Below are positions 36,667 to 45,064 of a DNA stretch of 64,000 nt, piece by piece (positions within the stretch are counted from its first letter, which is position 1; each line of letters starts with the position of its first letter). Made by a program: the position numbers and the translations under genes. A model generated the notes under the pieces. The model was not told the DNA's origin and did no database searches. It saw only the letters and a list, made by a program, of their open reading frames with translations. Source of the DNA: Sphingopyxis sp. H115 (GTDB lineage Bacteria > Pseudomonadota > Alphaproteobacteria > Sphingomonadales > Sphingomonadaceae); assembly GCF_001468465.1 (NCBI RefSeq), contig NZ_LNSA01000014.1:1-64000 (forward strand). Reading direction: 5' to 3'.

Positions 36667-36932
36667 AATGCACCCAATTCCGAAAGGAGTCCGTACCCGC
36701 CTAGAAGGGCCATCAACGGACCAAAGATTGCCATCATTACGAGTTGGAAGCCTTGGAGCCACCTATCGAGCCGCGTCCGAGGAAGCGGCTCCTCACCCGT
36801 CACCTTTAATATTCCAGCTTCCAACAGGCTAATCGGCTCGTCGCTGCGATGGCGCCAGCTGAGAAAAGCCAGCCAGCAGAACAAGAGGCCGAAACCGAAC
36901 AGGCCGGCGCTGACGATCAGCGCCCTTTCCAT
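36663..36932 (-). CDS. Small two-helix membrane protein of unknown function
   Basis: 89 aa. Two hydrophobic helices ([23 protein letters not shown] and [23 protein letters not shown]) flank a charged linker with [13 protein letters not shown]. The start is inside the 3' end of the enoyl-CoA hydratase gene (16-base overlap) and the stop overlaps mmsB, so it is translated as part of the valine operon. I do not recognise the family. Confidence 0.75.
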   Translation of the reverse strand: MERALIVSAGLFGFGLLFCWLAFLSWRHRSDEPISLLEAGILKVTGEEPLPRTRLDRWLQGFQLVMMAIFGPLMALLGGYGLLSELGAL

Positions 36933-37699
36933 TGGCCCTCACGTTTCTCAATAAACGCGGCCATGCCTTCGGCCTTGTCCTCGGTCGCGGCGAGGATCTG
37001 GAACAGGCGGCGTTCGTAGATCAGCCCCTGGTCGAGCGTGGTTTCGAACGCTGCGTTGACCATGTCCTTGTTCACCATCGCGGCCATCGGCGGCATGGCC
37101 GCGATCGTCGTGGCGGTCTTCACCGCTTCCTCAACCAGCGTATCATGCGGCACGACGCGCGCCACAAGGCCCGAGCGTTCGGCTTCGGCGGCATCCATCA
37201 TCCGGCCAGTCAGGCACATTTCCATCGCCTTCGCCTTGCCGATCGCGCGGGTGAGCCGCTGCGATCCGCCCATGCCCGGCGCGACGCCGAGCTTGATTTC
37301 GGGCTGGCCGAATTTGGCCTTGTCGCTGGCGATGATGAAGTCGGCCATCATCGCGAGTTCGCAGCCGCCGCCGAGCGCGAAGCCATTGACCGCGGCGATC
37401 CACGGCTTGCGGACTTTCTTCACGAAATCGCTCGTCCATTTCGAGAAGAAGTCTTCGAGGTAGAAGTCGGATGCCGGCTTGTCGGCCATCTCCTTGATGT
37501 CGGCGCCCGCCGCGAACGCCTTGTCGCCCGAACCGGTGAGGACGGCGCAGCGCTGGCTGTCGTCGGCCTCGAAGGCGGCGAAGGCCGCGATCAGGTCGTC
37601 GAGGACGCCCGAATTAAGCGCATTCAACGCCTGCGGGCGGTTCAATGTCACCAGCGTGACGGCGCCGCGCGTTTCGACGAGGAGGGTTTCGTATGTCAT
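36917..37699 (-). CDS. Enoyl-CoA hydratase (short-chain, valine cluster)
   Basis: 260 aa crotonase. [12 protein letters not shown] and [18 protein letters not shown] form the oxyanion hole, and the catalytic Glu pair lies in [20 protein letters not shown]. The downstream [15 protein letters not shown] and the C-terminal helix are typical of mitochondrial-type ECHS1. In this context it probably hydrates methacrylyl-CoA to 3-hydroxyisobutyryl-CoA. A dispersed palindrome separates it from the hydrolase gene upstream. Confidence 0.94.
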   Translation of the reverse strand: MTYETLLVETRGAVTLVTLNRPQALNALNSGVLDDLIAAFAAFEADDSQRCAVLTGSGDKAFAAGADIKEMADKPASDFYLEDFFSKWTSDFVKKVRKPWIAAVNGFALGGGCELAMMADFIIASDKAKFGQPEIKLGVAPGMGGSQRLTRAIGKAKAMEMCLTGRMMDAAEAERSGLVARVVPHDTLVEEAVKTATTIAAMPPMAAMVNKDMVNAAFETTLDQGLIYERRLFQILAATEDKAEGMAAFIEKREGQWKGR

Positions 37700-37718
37700 T
37701 CGCTATTCTCCGGATTTT

Positions 37719-37783
37719 CGTCATGCCGGACTTGATCCGGCATCCATGGCCGCCTGGACCCCGGATCAAGTCCGGGGTGACGA
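37719..37783. repeat. Dispersed GGACTTGATCCGG palindrome, copy 4
   Basis: CGTCATGCCGGACTTGATCC to CGGATCAAGTCCGGGGTGAC, with a short 17-base loop. It sits inside the valine operon, just past the stop of the 3-hydroxyisobutyryl-CoA hydrolase gene and 20 bases before the hydratase start. Confidence 0.85.
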
Positions 37784-37784
37784 G

Positions 37785-38831
37785 CTAGGTGAGAGGGGTC
37801 CATTTCTCGTTTTCGGGGAGCGGCGCAAAGATTGCGTCGATCCAGTCGTCGGTGACGGCTTCGGGCGTCGGCGGATCCCATTTCGGGCTATTGTCCTTGT
37901 CGACGATCAGCGCGCGCACGCCTTCGAGAAAGTCGTGCATCAGAACGACGCGGCTGCCGATCGCATATTCCTGCGTCATCTCGGCCGCGAAATCGTGCAT
38001 CTCGCCGCCTTCCTTGAGCTGGCGCAACGCAACCTTGCACGTCTGCGGACTTTTGGTGCCGAGCGTGTCGCGTTGCTTGGTCGCCCATTCGCCGCCATCG
38101 GCTTCGAGCGCGGCGAGAATCTCTTCATAGGTGTCGCTGGCGAACAGCCGGTTGATCTTGTCGATATGCAAGGTGATGTCGGCGGGCGGTGCCGTGACCG
38201 ACAACTCGCCCAAGATGCCGCCGATGCGGTCGGGATGCGCGGCGATGCGCTCTTTCGCCTCGCCGAGCTTTTCGGATGGTAGATAATGCGTCGCGAGGCC
38301 GAGCGCGAGGCACTCCGTCCCGTCGAGCCGCGCGCCGGTCAGCGCCAGATATTGCCCGACGCGGCCTTCGAGCCGCGGCAGGTACCAGCCGCCGCCGACA
38401 TCGGGAAACAGACCGATCCCCGTTTCGGGCATCGCAAAGCGCGTGTGTTCGGTCGCGACGCGGTACTTCGCCGGCTGCGAAATGCCGACCCCGCCGCCCA
38501 TCGTGATCCCGTCCATGAAGGCGACGACGGGTTTGGGATAGGTGAAGAGCAGGTGGTTGAGGCGATATTCGGTGTGGAAGAAGGCGCGCGCTTCGACCCC
38601 GTCCTTTGCCCCGCTTTCCGCGAGCATGCGGATGTCGCCCCCGGCGCAGAAACCGCGGCCTTCGCTATGGTCGATGATGACGGCCTCGATCGCATCGTCA
38701 CCGCGCCATTTGACGAGCGCGTCGATCATCGCCTGGCACATCACCAGGTTGAGCGCATGGATCGCCTTGGGGCGATTGAGCGACAGGCGGCCGGTGCGGC
38801 CGTCGGTCGAGATCAATACATCTTCGGTCAT
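37785..38831 (-). CDS. 3-hydroxyisobutyryl-CoA hydrolase (HIBCH-like)
   Basis: 348 aa, longer than simple crotonases, as expected for HIBCH. FCAGGDIRMLAE and MDGITMGGGVGISQPAKYRVATEHTRFAMPETGIGLFPDVGGGWYL contain the oxyanion hole and the catalytic Glu/Asp. The C-terminal ~110 residues (KINRLFASDTYEEILAALE...CKVALRQL) are the HIBCH-specific helical part. It releases free 3-hydroxyisobutyrate. Start overlaps the dehydrogenase stop by four bases. Confidence 0.94.
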   Translation of the reverse strand: MTEDVLISTDGRTGRLSLNRPKAIHALNLVMCQAMIDALVKWRGDDAIEAVIIDHSEGRGFCAGGDIRMLAESGAKDGVEARAFFHTEYRLNHLLFTYPKPVVAFMDGITMGGGVGISQPAKYRVATEHTRFAMPETGIGLFPDVGGGWYLPRLEGRVGQYLALTGARLDGTECLALGLATHYLPSEKLGEAKERIAAHPDRIGGILGELSVTAPPADITLHIDKINRLFASDTYEEILAALEADGGEWATKQRDTLGTKSPQTCKVALRQLKEGGEMHDFAAEMTQEYAIGSRVVLMHDFLEGVRALIVDKDNSPKWDPPTPEAVTDDWIDAIFAPLPENEKWTPLT

Positions 38832-39979
38832 TGGCGCAACAAATCCCTTCCGACGATCATCCGCATCACCTGGTTGGTGCCTTCGAGGATCGAATGGACG
38901 CGCAGGTCGCGCCAGAAGCGCTCGATCGGATAGTCGCGCAGATAGCCGTAACCGCCGAACAATTGCAGCGCGTCGTTGACGATCTTGCTGCCATTGTCGG
39001 TCGCGAGCCGCTTCGCCATCGCCGAGAAGCGCGACTTGTCGGGGGCGTTCGCGGTGACCTTGGCGGCCGCCATGTAGAGCAGCGCGCGCGCCGCCTCGAG
39101 ATCGGTCGCCATGTCGGCGAGCATGAACTGGGTGTTCTGGAAATCGGCGATCGGCTGCCCGAACTGCTGGCGGTCCTTGGTGTAAGCGATCGCTTCGTCG
39201 AGGCAGCGCTGCGCGCCGCCGAGCGAGCAGGCGCCGATGTTGAGACGCCCGCCGTCGAGCCCCGCCATCGCGAAGCGGAAGCCGTCGCCCTCAGCGCCGA
39301 CGAGATTTTCGACCGGCACGCGGCAATCCTCGAAGATCACCTGCGCGGTGGGCGAGGCATTCCACCCGAGCTTCTTTTCGGGGGCGCCGAAGCTGAGCCC
39401 CGGCGTATCCTTTTCGATGACAAGGCAGGAAATGCCTTTCGACTTCTCCTCGCCGGTGCGGACCATGCAAACATAGAGGTCGTTGACCCCGGCGCCCGAG
39501 ATGAACTGCTTCGTGCCGTTGAGCACATAATGATCGCCGTCTTTCCGCGCGGTGGTCTTGAGCGCCGCGGCATCGGAGCCGGAACCCGGTTCGGTCAGGC
39601 AATAGCTCGCGATCTTGTCCATGCTGACAAGGCTCGGCAGGAATCGCTCCTTGATCGCCGCGCCGCCGAAGCGGTCGATCATCCACGTCGCCATATTGTG
39701 GATCGAGATATAGGCGCTGGTCGCGGGGCAGCCATAGGCCATTGCCTCCATGATCAGCGCCGCCTCGAGCCGCCCCAACCCGATGCCGCCCGATTCCTCG
39801 GCAACGTAGATCGCGCCAAAGCCGAGCTCGCCCGCGGCCTTCCACACATCGACCGGATAATGGCTTCGCTCGTCCCATTCGGCAGCATGGGGCGTGATGC
39901 GATCGGCGGTGAATTTGCGCGCCATATCCTGGATGGCGAGCTGGTCGTCGGTAAGCTGGAACTGGTCGGTCATAGTCAT
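38828..39979 (-). CDS. Isobutyryl-CoA dehydrogenase-like acyl-CoA dehydrogenase
   Basis: 383 aa from the ATG at 39979, which overlaps the RidA-family stop (ATGA). Signatures: YCLTEPGSGSDAAALKTTA, FISGAGVNDLYVCMVRTG, DGGRLNIGACSLGGAQRCLDEAIAY, and the C-terminal RFWRDLRVHSILEGTNQVMRMIVGRDLL with the catalytic-region Glu. Context with HIBCH, mmsB and mmsA points to isobutyryl-CoA (ACAD8-type) as substrate rather than a general short-chain acyl-CoA. Confidence 0.92.
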   Translation of the reverse strand: MTMTDQFQLTDDQLAIQDMARKFTADRITPHAAEWDERSHYPVDVWKAAGELGFGAIYVAEESGGIGLGRLEAALIMEAMAYGCPATSAYISIHNMATWMIDRFGGAAIKERFLPSLVSMDKIASYCLTEPGSGSDAAALKTTARKDGDHYVLNGTKQFISGAGVNDLYVCMVRTGEEKSKGISCLVIEKDTPGLSFGAPEKKLGWNASPTAQVIFEDCRVPVENLVGAEGDGFRFAMAGLDGGRLNIGACSLGGAQRCLDEAIAYTKDRQQFGQPIADFQNTQFMLADMATDLEAARALLYMAAAKVTANAPDKSRFSAMAKRLATDNGSKIVNDALQLFGGYGYLRDYPIERFWRDLRVHSILEGTNQVMRMIVGRDLLRQ

Positions 39980-40371
39980 TTCTCGATGATGGCTTCGGCT
40001 TCGATTTCGACTTTCCATTCGGGGCGGATCAGCGCGGGCACAACCAGCATCGTCGATGCCGGTCGGACATTTTTGAATGCCGATCCGTGCGCCCGCCCGA
40101 CTAGGTCGGCATCGGCGGCGTCGGTGATGTACATTCGCGTGCGCACGACATCGGCGAAGCTGCCGCCAAGCGCTTCGAGCGCTTCGCCGATGATCGCGAT
40201 GCAGCGCGCGGCCTGCGCCGCCGCATCGCCGGGGGTCGAGCTGCCGTCGGGTTCGATCGGCGCGCAGCCCGCGACGTCGATGCGGTTCCCCACCCGAACC
40301 GCGCGGCTGTAGCCGTAGACCGGTTCGAAGGGGGAGGCCGAGCTGTGATTGCGACGGCTGGAATCAGCCAC
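39976..40371 (-). CDS. RidA/YjgF-family protein
   Basis: 131 aa. Rid-family fold with YSRAVRVGNRIDVAGCAPI at the N-terminus, DVVRTRMYITDAADADLVGRAH in the middle and PASTMLVVPALIRPEWKVEIEAEAI at the end. The conserved Arg that binds imines/carboxylates in RidA is in the VVRTRMYI segment. Some Rid groups deaminate reactive enamines, others have unknown roles. Start overlaps the I78-like lipoprotein stop by eight bases. Confidence 0.9.
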   Translation of the reverse strand: MADSSRRNHSSASPFEPVYGYSRAVRVGNRIDVAGCAPIEPDGSSTPGDAAAQAARCIAIIGEALEALGGSFADVVRTRMYITDAADADLVGRAHGSAFKNVRPASTMLVVPALIRPEWKVEIEAEAIIEK

Positions 40372-40669
40372 AAGTGACCTGCGTGATCTTGTAGGCGTCG
40401 TCGTACATCACGTTCACGCGGTCGACGCGGTAATCCATCGTCATCGCCGAGCGCGGCGGACCCCAGCGCAGCGTGCGCGCGCCGGCGGCTTTCAGGATCG
40501 CACCGCCAAGGTCGGGGGTCGCGGTCTGGCCGACATAGGATTGCGCCGCATCGGCCTTGCACGTCATTTCGGCTTCGGGCGGGGTCGGGGTCGATTCGAC
40601 GGGCGGCCGTTCCTGCGTACAGGCGGCGAGCGGCAGGAGGGCGGCGATTGCGATCAGGCGAATGTCCAT
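40364..40669 (-). CDS. Peptidase inhibitor I78-like lipoprotein
   Basis: 101 aa. Lipobox LAAC (Cys 17). The mature part has the I78 pattern: a Cys before AAQSYVGQTAT, then LRWGPPRSAMTMDYRVDRVNVMYD and a terminal VTCG, with the two cysteines probably bonded. The I78 family inhibits serine proteases in a few characterised cases. Placed head of RidA with an eight-base overlap. Confidence 0.8.
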   Translation of the reverse strand: MDIRLIAIAALLPLAACTQERPPVESTPTPPEAEMTCKADAAQSYVGQTATPDLGGAILKAAGARTLRWGPPRSAMTMDYRVDRVNVMYDDAYKITQVTCG

Positions 40670-40689
40670 CTTAAGTCTCCCTTTTCACA

Positions 40690-41205
40690 TCAGGTACAGC
40701 GCGTATAGCGCATCGGTCCGGCGGCGGCACCATCGCCCTCGTCGCGGCGAACGAGCGTCTTGCCGCCGTCGGCAAGTTCGAGTTGCATCCGGCGATCCCA
40801 TTCGACCCCCTCGCCGCTGAATTTGTAATCGGCGACGATGCGGCCGGCGTCGCTCTCGCGAACCCGCGCCAATTCGCCGTGCGATTCGTAGAAGCGCAGG
40901 TTCGCCGCATCGATCGTCAGCGCAGTCAGGTCGGTGCCCTTCCGCGCCTTGCAGTCGGCGACCTTCAGCGCCCAGCGGCCGCGGATAGCGGGCGGGATCG
41001 TGTCGCCATCTACGCCAGCGCCGGACTCGTCCGGGGCGGGGGCCTCGATCTCAGCGCGGGCGGCTGGCGTGTCGGCGGGGGCCGGGCGCTCGGCCTTTTC
41101 CAGCGGGCTGATCGCGGCGCTGTCCTCAGGCCCCGATTCCTCGTCCTGCCCGCCGCTGCACGCGGCAAGCAGCAGGATCGCGGCGGGCATCGTCCATCGC
41201 ATCAT
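40690..41205 (-). CDS. Hypothetical lipoprotein
   Basis: 171 aa from the ATG at 41205 (AAGGAG seven bases upstream). Lipobox LAAC followed by an acidic, Ala/Pro-rich linker (about residues 20-80). A compact C-terminal domain (IRGRWALKVADCKARKG to MRYTRCT) has two cysteines and a RLxFYESHGE-like strand pattern, perhaps a small beta barrel. No family recognised. It sits between mmsA and the I78-like gene. Confidence 0.75.
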   Translation of the reverse strand: MMRWTMPAAILLLAACSGGQDEESGPEDSAAISPLEKAERPAPADTPAARAEIEAPAPDESGAGVDGDTIPPAIRGRWALKVADCKARKGTDLTALTIDAANLRFYESHGELARVRESDAGRIVADYKFSGEGVEWDRRMQLELADGGKTLVRRDEGDGAAAGPMRYTRCT

Positions 41206-41269
41206 CGTCACTCTCCTTCGCACGGAGAAATGTCCGACCCGGCGCATGGGTTTCATCGGCGCGTGCCGA

Positions 41270-42763
41270 TCAACCCATCGTCGGAATGACGAAGGCGTTG
41301 CCGCCGTCGGGCGACCCGTCGGGCCAGCGCGCGGTAACGGTCTTGACCTTGGTCCAGAATTTCACGCCTTCCATGCCGTGCTGGTTGGTGTCGCCGAACG
41401 CCGAACGCTTCCAGCCGCCGAAGCTGTGATAAGCGACGGGCACCGGGATCGGCACGTTGATGCCGACCATCCCGACATTGACGCGCGCGGCGAATTCGCG
41501 CGCCGCGTGGCCGTTGCGGGTGAAGATCGCGACGCCGTTGCCATATTGGTGCTTCGACGGCAGTTCGAGCGCGGTCTCGAAATCGGGGGCGCGGACGATC
41601 TGGAGCACCGGGCCGAAGATTTCTTCCTTGTAGCTTTCCATGTCGGTCGTGACATGGTCGAACAGGGTCGGCCCGACGAAGAAGCCTTTTTCATGGCCCT
41701 GCAAGGTGAAGCCGCGGCCGTCGACGACGAGCTCGGCGCCTTCGTCGGCGCATTTCGCGATCCAGCCTTCGACCTTTTCCTTATGCGCCTGCGTCACGAC
41801 AGGGCCGTAATGCGCCTCGGCATCGGTCGACACGCCGACGCGCAGCGCCTCGATCGCGGGGACGAGTTTTTCGCGGAGGCGGTTCGCGGTGTCCTCGCCG
41901 ACGGGAACGACGACCGGCAGCGCCATGCAGCGCTCGCCCGCCGAGCCGAAGGCGGCGCCGGTGAGGTCGTTCACGACCTGGTCGAGATCGGCATCGGGCA
42001 TCACGATGCCATGGTTCTTCGCGCCGCCCATCGCCTGCACGCGCTTGCCGTTCGCGACGCCGCGGTTGTAGACATAATGCGCGATATCCGACGAGCCGAC
42101 GAAGCTGACCGCGCCGATATCGGGATGGTCGAGGATCGCGTCGACCATTTCCTTGTCGCCGTGGACGGTCTGGAAAATGCCTTCGGGCATCCCGGCCTCG
42201 AGGAAGAGTTCCGACAGGCGGACTGGCACCGACGGGTCGCGCTCGCTGGGTTTCAGGATGAAGGCATTGCCCGTCGCGGTCGCGACGCCGCCCATCCACA
42301 GCGGGATCATCGCGGGGAAGTTGAACGGGGTGATGCCCGCCCCGATGCCGATCGGCTGGCGCATCGAATAGACATCGATGCCGGGCCCCGCGCCCTGCGT
42401 ATATTCACCCTTCAGAACATGCGGGATGCCGCAGCAGAATTCGATGACTTCGAGCCCGCGCTGGATGTCGCCCTTCGAGTCCGCGATCACCTTGCCATGT
42501 TCAGCCGAGAGCATTTCGGCGAGCTGGTTCATGTTCGCTTCGACGAGGCGCTTGAATTCGAACATCACGCGCGCACGGCGCTGCGGGTTGGTCGCGGCCC
42601 AGGCGGGCTGTGCGGCCTTGGCGGCGGTGACGGCACGGTCGAGGATAGCGCGATCGCCGAGCGCGACCTGCGCCTGTACGCCGCCATTATTCGGGTCGAG
42701 GACATCGCCGAAGCGGCTGCCGCCCCCCGCGCCGCCGGCGATATGATGGTCGATCTGTCGCAT
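41270..42763 (-). CDS. mmsA: CoA-acylating methylmalonate-semialdehyde dehydrogenase
   Basis: 497 aa from the ATG at 42763, with GGGAGA eight bases upstream. It converts methylmalonate semialdehyde to propionyl-CoA, the last valine-specific step. ALDH fold: ITPFNFPAMIPLWM (about 144-157), NAD-binding SFVGSSDIAHY, GGAKNHGIVMPDADLD and the nucleophile Cys279 in FGSAGERCMAL. The MMSDH-specific lack of the usual catalytic Glu in the GGK(N) region is visible. Divergent from a LysR gene; first gene of the minus-strand cluster. Confidence 0.96.
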   Translation of the reverse strand: MRQIDHHIAGGAGGGSRFGDVLDPNNGGVQAQVALGDRAILDRAVTAAKAAQPAWAATNPQRRARVMFEFKRLVEANMNQLAEMLSAEHGKVIADSKGDIQRGLEVIEFCCGIPHVLKGEYTQGAGPGIDVYSMRQPIGIGAGITPFNFPAMIPLWMGGVATATGNAFILKPSERDPSVPVRLSELFLEAGMPEGIFQTVHGDKEMVDAILDHPDIGAVSFVGSSDIAHYVYNRGVANGKRVQAMGGAKNHGIVMPDADLDQVVNDLTGAAFGSAGERCMALPVVVPVGEDTANRLREKLVPAIEALRVGVSTDAEAHYGPVVTQAHKEKVEGWIAKCADEGAELVVDGRGFTLQGHEKGFFVGPTLFDHVTTDMESYKEEIFGPVLQIVRAPDFETALELPSKHQYGNGVAIFTRNGHAAREFAARVNVGMVGINVPIPVPVAYHSFGGWKRSAFGDTNQHGMEGVKFWTKVKTVTARWPDGSPDGGNAFVIPTMG

Positions 42764-42831
42764 ATCCGAGTCTCCCATAAGATGTTGTCGTTGCAACAGC
42801 CGAGTTGCGAGGCGATTGCAAGGGATAGACT

Positions 42832-42848
42832 TGCAGGATTATCCTGCA
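42832..42848. promoter_or_regulatory. Perfect inverted repeat TGCAGGAT-T-ATCCTGCA between mmsA and lysR
   Basis: Eight-base arms around one central base, 12 bases before the LysR ATG and 69 before the mmsA ATG. A LysR-type protein often binds such a dyad (T-N11-A form) in the promoter it shares with its divergent target, so autoregulation and mmsA control are likely. Further TTGCAA-like half-sites lie at 42790-42820. Confidence 0.7.
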
Positions 42849-42860
42849 TATTTGCAGCTT

Positions 42861-43748
42861 ATGGACTGGGATAGGCTGCAATATTTCCTGTTCGTCGCGC
42901 GCCACGGCACCCTCGCGCGCGCCGGGGCGGCGTTGCAAGTCGATGCGACGACCGTGAGCCGCCGCGTCAGCGCGCTCGAGGCCTCGCTCGGCCAGACCTT
43001 GTTCGAACGCACGCCGACGGGTTTCGTTCTGACCGCAGCAGGCCGGGCGCTCGTTCCACACGCCGAAGCGATGGCGGCGGCAGCGGCGCGCATCCATTCG
43101 GTACGCGCAGGCGGGTCGGGATTGTCGGGGCAATTGCGGGTGAGCGTGTCGGAAGGTTTCGGCAACAGTTTCATCGCGCCGCGGCTCGGGCGCTTCGTCG
43201 CGGCGCATCCCGAGCTCGAGATCGACCTTGTCGCCTCATCGGGCTTTTTGAATCCGTCGCGGCGCGAAGCCGATATGGCGGTGCTGCTCGCGCGGCCACG
43301 CAAGGGCCCGCTGATCACGCGCAAACTTTCCGACTACAGCCTCGGCATTTACGCACCGGCCGACCGGCCCGACTGGCACGAAGCGGTCGCCGCTGCGCCG
43401 CTGTTGCGCACCGGCATCCCCGTCATCGGCTATATGCCCGACATCCTCTACGCGCCCGAACTCGACTATCTGGGCGAGATCGAGCCGGGGCTGCGCGCGA
43501 CGGTGCGTTCGTCGTCGATCCTCGCGCAACGACGGATGATCGCAGGCGGCGCGGGAGTCGGCGTGCTCCCCTGCTTCCTCGCCGCAGGCGATCCCGGGCT
43601 GGTGCGCGTGCGGCCCGATCAGGCGATCGCGCGCGCCTTTTGGCTCGCGCTCCACCGCGACGTCGCACCGCAACCGCGCATCCGCGCGTTTATCGAATGG
43701 CTGGACGGCGAGGTAAGGGAGAGCAGGGGATTGCTGGTGCCGGCCTAG
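42861..43748 (+). CDS. LysR family transcriptional regulator
   Basis: 295 aa from the ATG at 42861. The N-terminal winged helix-turn-helix runs LQYFLFVARHGTLARAGAALQVDATTVSRRVSALEASLGQTLFERTPTG. The effector domain (about 90-290) has the usual two-lobed pattern. Divergent from mmsA with a palindrome between, so it probably controls the valine cluster. The 3' end overlaps the convergent uxuB by four bases. Confidence 0.92.
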   Translation: MDWDRLQYFLFVARHGTLARAGAALQVDATTVSRRVSALEASLGQTLFERTPTGFVLTAAGRALVPHAEAMAAAAARIHSVRAGGSGLSGQLRVSVSEGFGNSFIAPRLGRFVAAHPELEIDLVASSGFLNPSRREADMAVLLARPRKGPLITRKLSDYSLGIYAPADRPDWHEAVAAAPLLRTGIPVIGYMPDILYAPELDYLGEIEPGLRATVRSSSILAQRRMIAGGAGVGVLPCFLAAGDPGLVRVRPDQAIARAFWLALHRDVAPQPRIRAFIEWLDGEVRESRGLLVPA

Positions 43749-45064
43749 GCCGGACGCCACGCCGACGCGACCAGCCCCCCGTCGCCGAATATCCGCTCGA
43801 TCGCGTAGGGGCCTGCTGCTGCGGCCCGCAGCTTGTCGCCTAGCGGGTCGTCGACCGGATGGTCACTCCGCAAGAAGGCGATCCACGCCGCGATCGCAGC
43901 TTCGATCGATGGGCAGCGCGCCCCGCGCCGCTGATGCCACGCCAGCGTTTCGAGCCAGCGCTGCGGGATCTTCTGGCTGCCGTCCATCGCGATCTGGATC
44001 AGCCGGTGGTCGAGTGCGGGATTGGCGAAGCGGTCGAGCAGCGCATCGGCATAGCCCGCCAGATCCTGTCCCGGCGCGGCGTCGATCGTCGGCGCGGCTT
44101 CATCGCGCATCAGTCGTTCGATGAGCGGGCGAATTTCGGGGTCGAGTATCGCCTTATGGACATAGTCATGTCCTTTCCCCAGCCCGATATAGGCCAGCGC
44201 CGAGTGCGCGCCGTTGAGCATGCGCAGCTTCGCCGTTTCGTACGGCGCGACGTCGGCAACGAGTTCGGCGCCGACATTCTCCCAGCGCGGGCGCGGGCCG
44301 GCGAAATCATCCTCGATCACCCACTGGCTGAAGGCTTCGGTGACCACCGCGCCCTCGTCGCGCGCGCCAAGCGCGGATTCGATGGTCGCCCGGTCGGCGT
44401 CGGTCGTCGCGGGGACGATGCGGTCGATCATCGTCGCGGGGACGCGACACTGCGCGTCGAACCAGTCGACGAGATCCGGATGGTCCGAGGCGAGATATTC
44501 GCGCATCAGCCGGCGCAGCACCGTGCCATTGTTCGCGAGATTGTCGCAGCTGAGCAAGGTCAGCCCCGGCAAGCCCGCCGCCTTGCGCGTGGCAAGTCCG
44601 GCGCCGACGAAGCGATAGAGGCTCGACACGCCCTTGGCCGCATCCAGATCGAGCGCGCCGTCGGGACCACGCAGATAGCCCTTCTCGGTGACGGTGAAGC
44701 TGACGATATGCGTCGTCGGCGCGGCGATGGCGTCGATCACGGCTTGCGGGTCGTCAGCCGCGACGAGCACTCTTTGCACCGCGCCGATCAGGCGCAACCC
44801 GGTCCCTGCGGCGCTGCGCGCGCTGACGGTGTACAGCCCGTCTTGCGGGTTCAACTGCGCGGCGACGTTGGGAGAGCGGAGCGACACGCCGATGATGCCC
44901 CAGTCGCGGTCGCCTGCGGCCATCGCATCGTCGGTATAGACCGCCAGATGCGCGCGGTGGAACGCGCCGATGCCGATATGGACGATACCCGCCGCCTGCG
45001 CCGCGCGGTCGTAACCCGGCGCCTGCACCGACGCCGGGATCGGCGCTTCAGCCGACAGCCTCAC
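43745..45064 (-). CDS. uxuB: D-mannonate/fructuronate oxidoreductase (mannitol dehydrogenase family)
   Basis: 439 aa from the GTG at 45064, which overlaps the uxaC stop (GTGA); longer frames read into uxaC. It reduces fructuronate to mannonate with NADH. N-terminal VHIGIGAFHRAHLAVYTDD, TVTEKGYL, LLSCDNLANNGTVLRR and the catalytic ETAKLRMLNGAHSALAYIG are diagnostic for the polyol-type long-chain dehydrogenases. Neighbour uxaC makes its substrate. Other mannitol-type substrates are possible but less fitting. Confidence 0.93.
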   Translation of the reverse strand: MRLSAEAPIPASVQAPGYDRAAQAAGIVHIGIGAFHRAHLAVYTDDAMAAGDRDWGIIGVSLRSPNVAAQLNPQDGLYTVSARSAAGTGLRLIGAVQRVLVAADDPQAVIDAIAAPTTHIVSFTVTEKGYLRGPDGALDLDAAKGVSSLYRFVGAGLATRKAAGLPGLTLLSCDNLANNGTVLRRLMREYLASDHPDLVDWFDAQCRVPATMIDRIVPATTDADRATIESALGARDEGAVVTEAFSQWVIEDDFAGPRPRWENVGAELVADVAPYETAKLRMLNGAHSALAYIGLGKGHDYVHKAILDPEIRPLIERLMRDEAAPTIDAAPGQDLAGYADALLDRFANPALDHRLIQIAMDGSQKIPQRWLETLAWHQRRGARCPSIEAAIAAWIAFLRSDHPVDDPLGDKLRAAAAGPYAIERIFGDGGLVASAWRPA

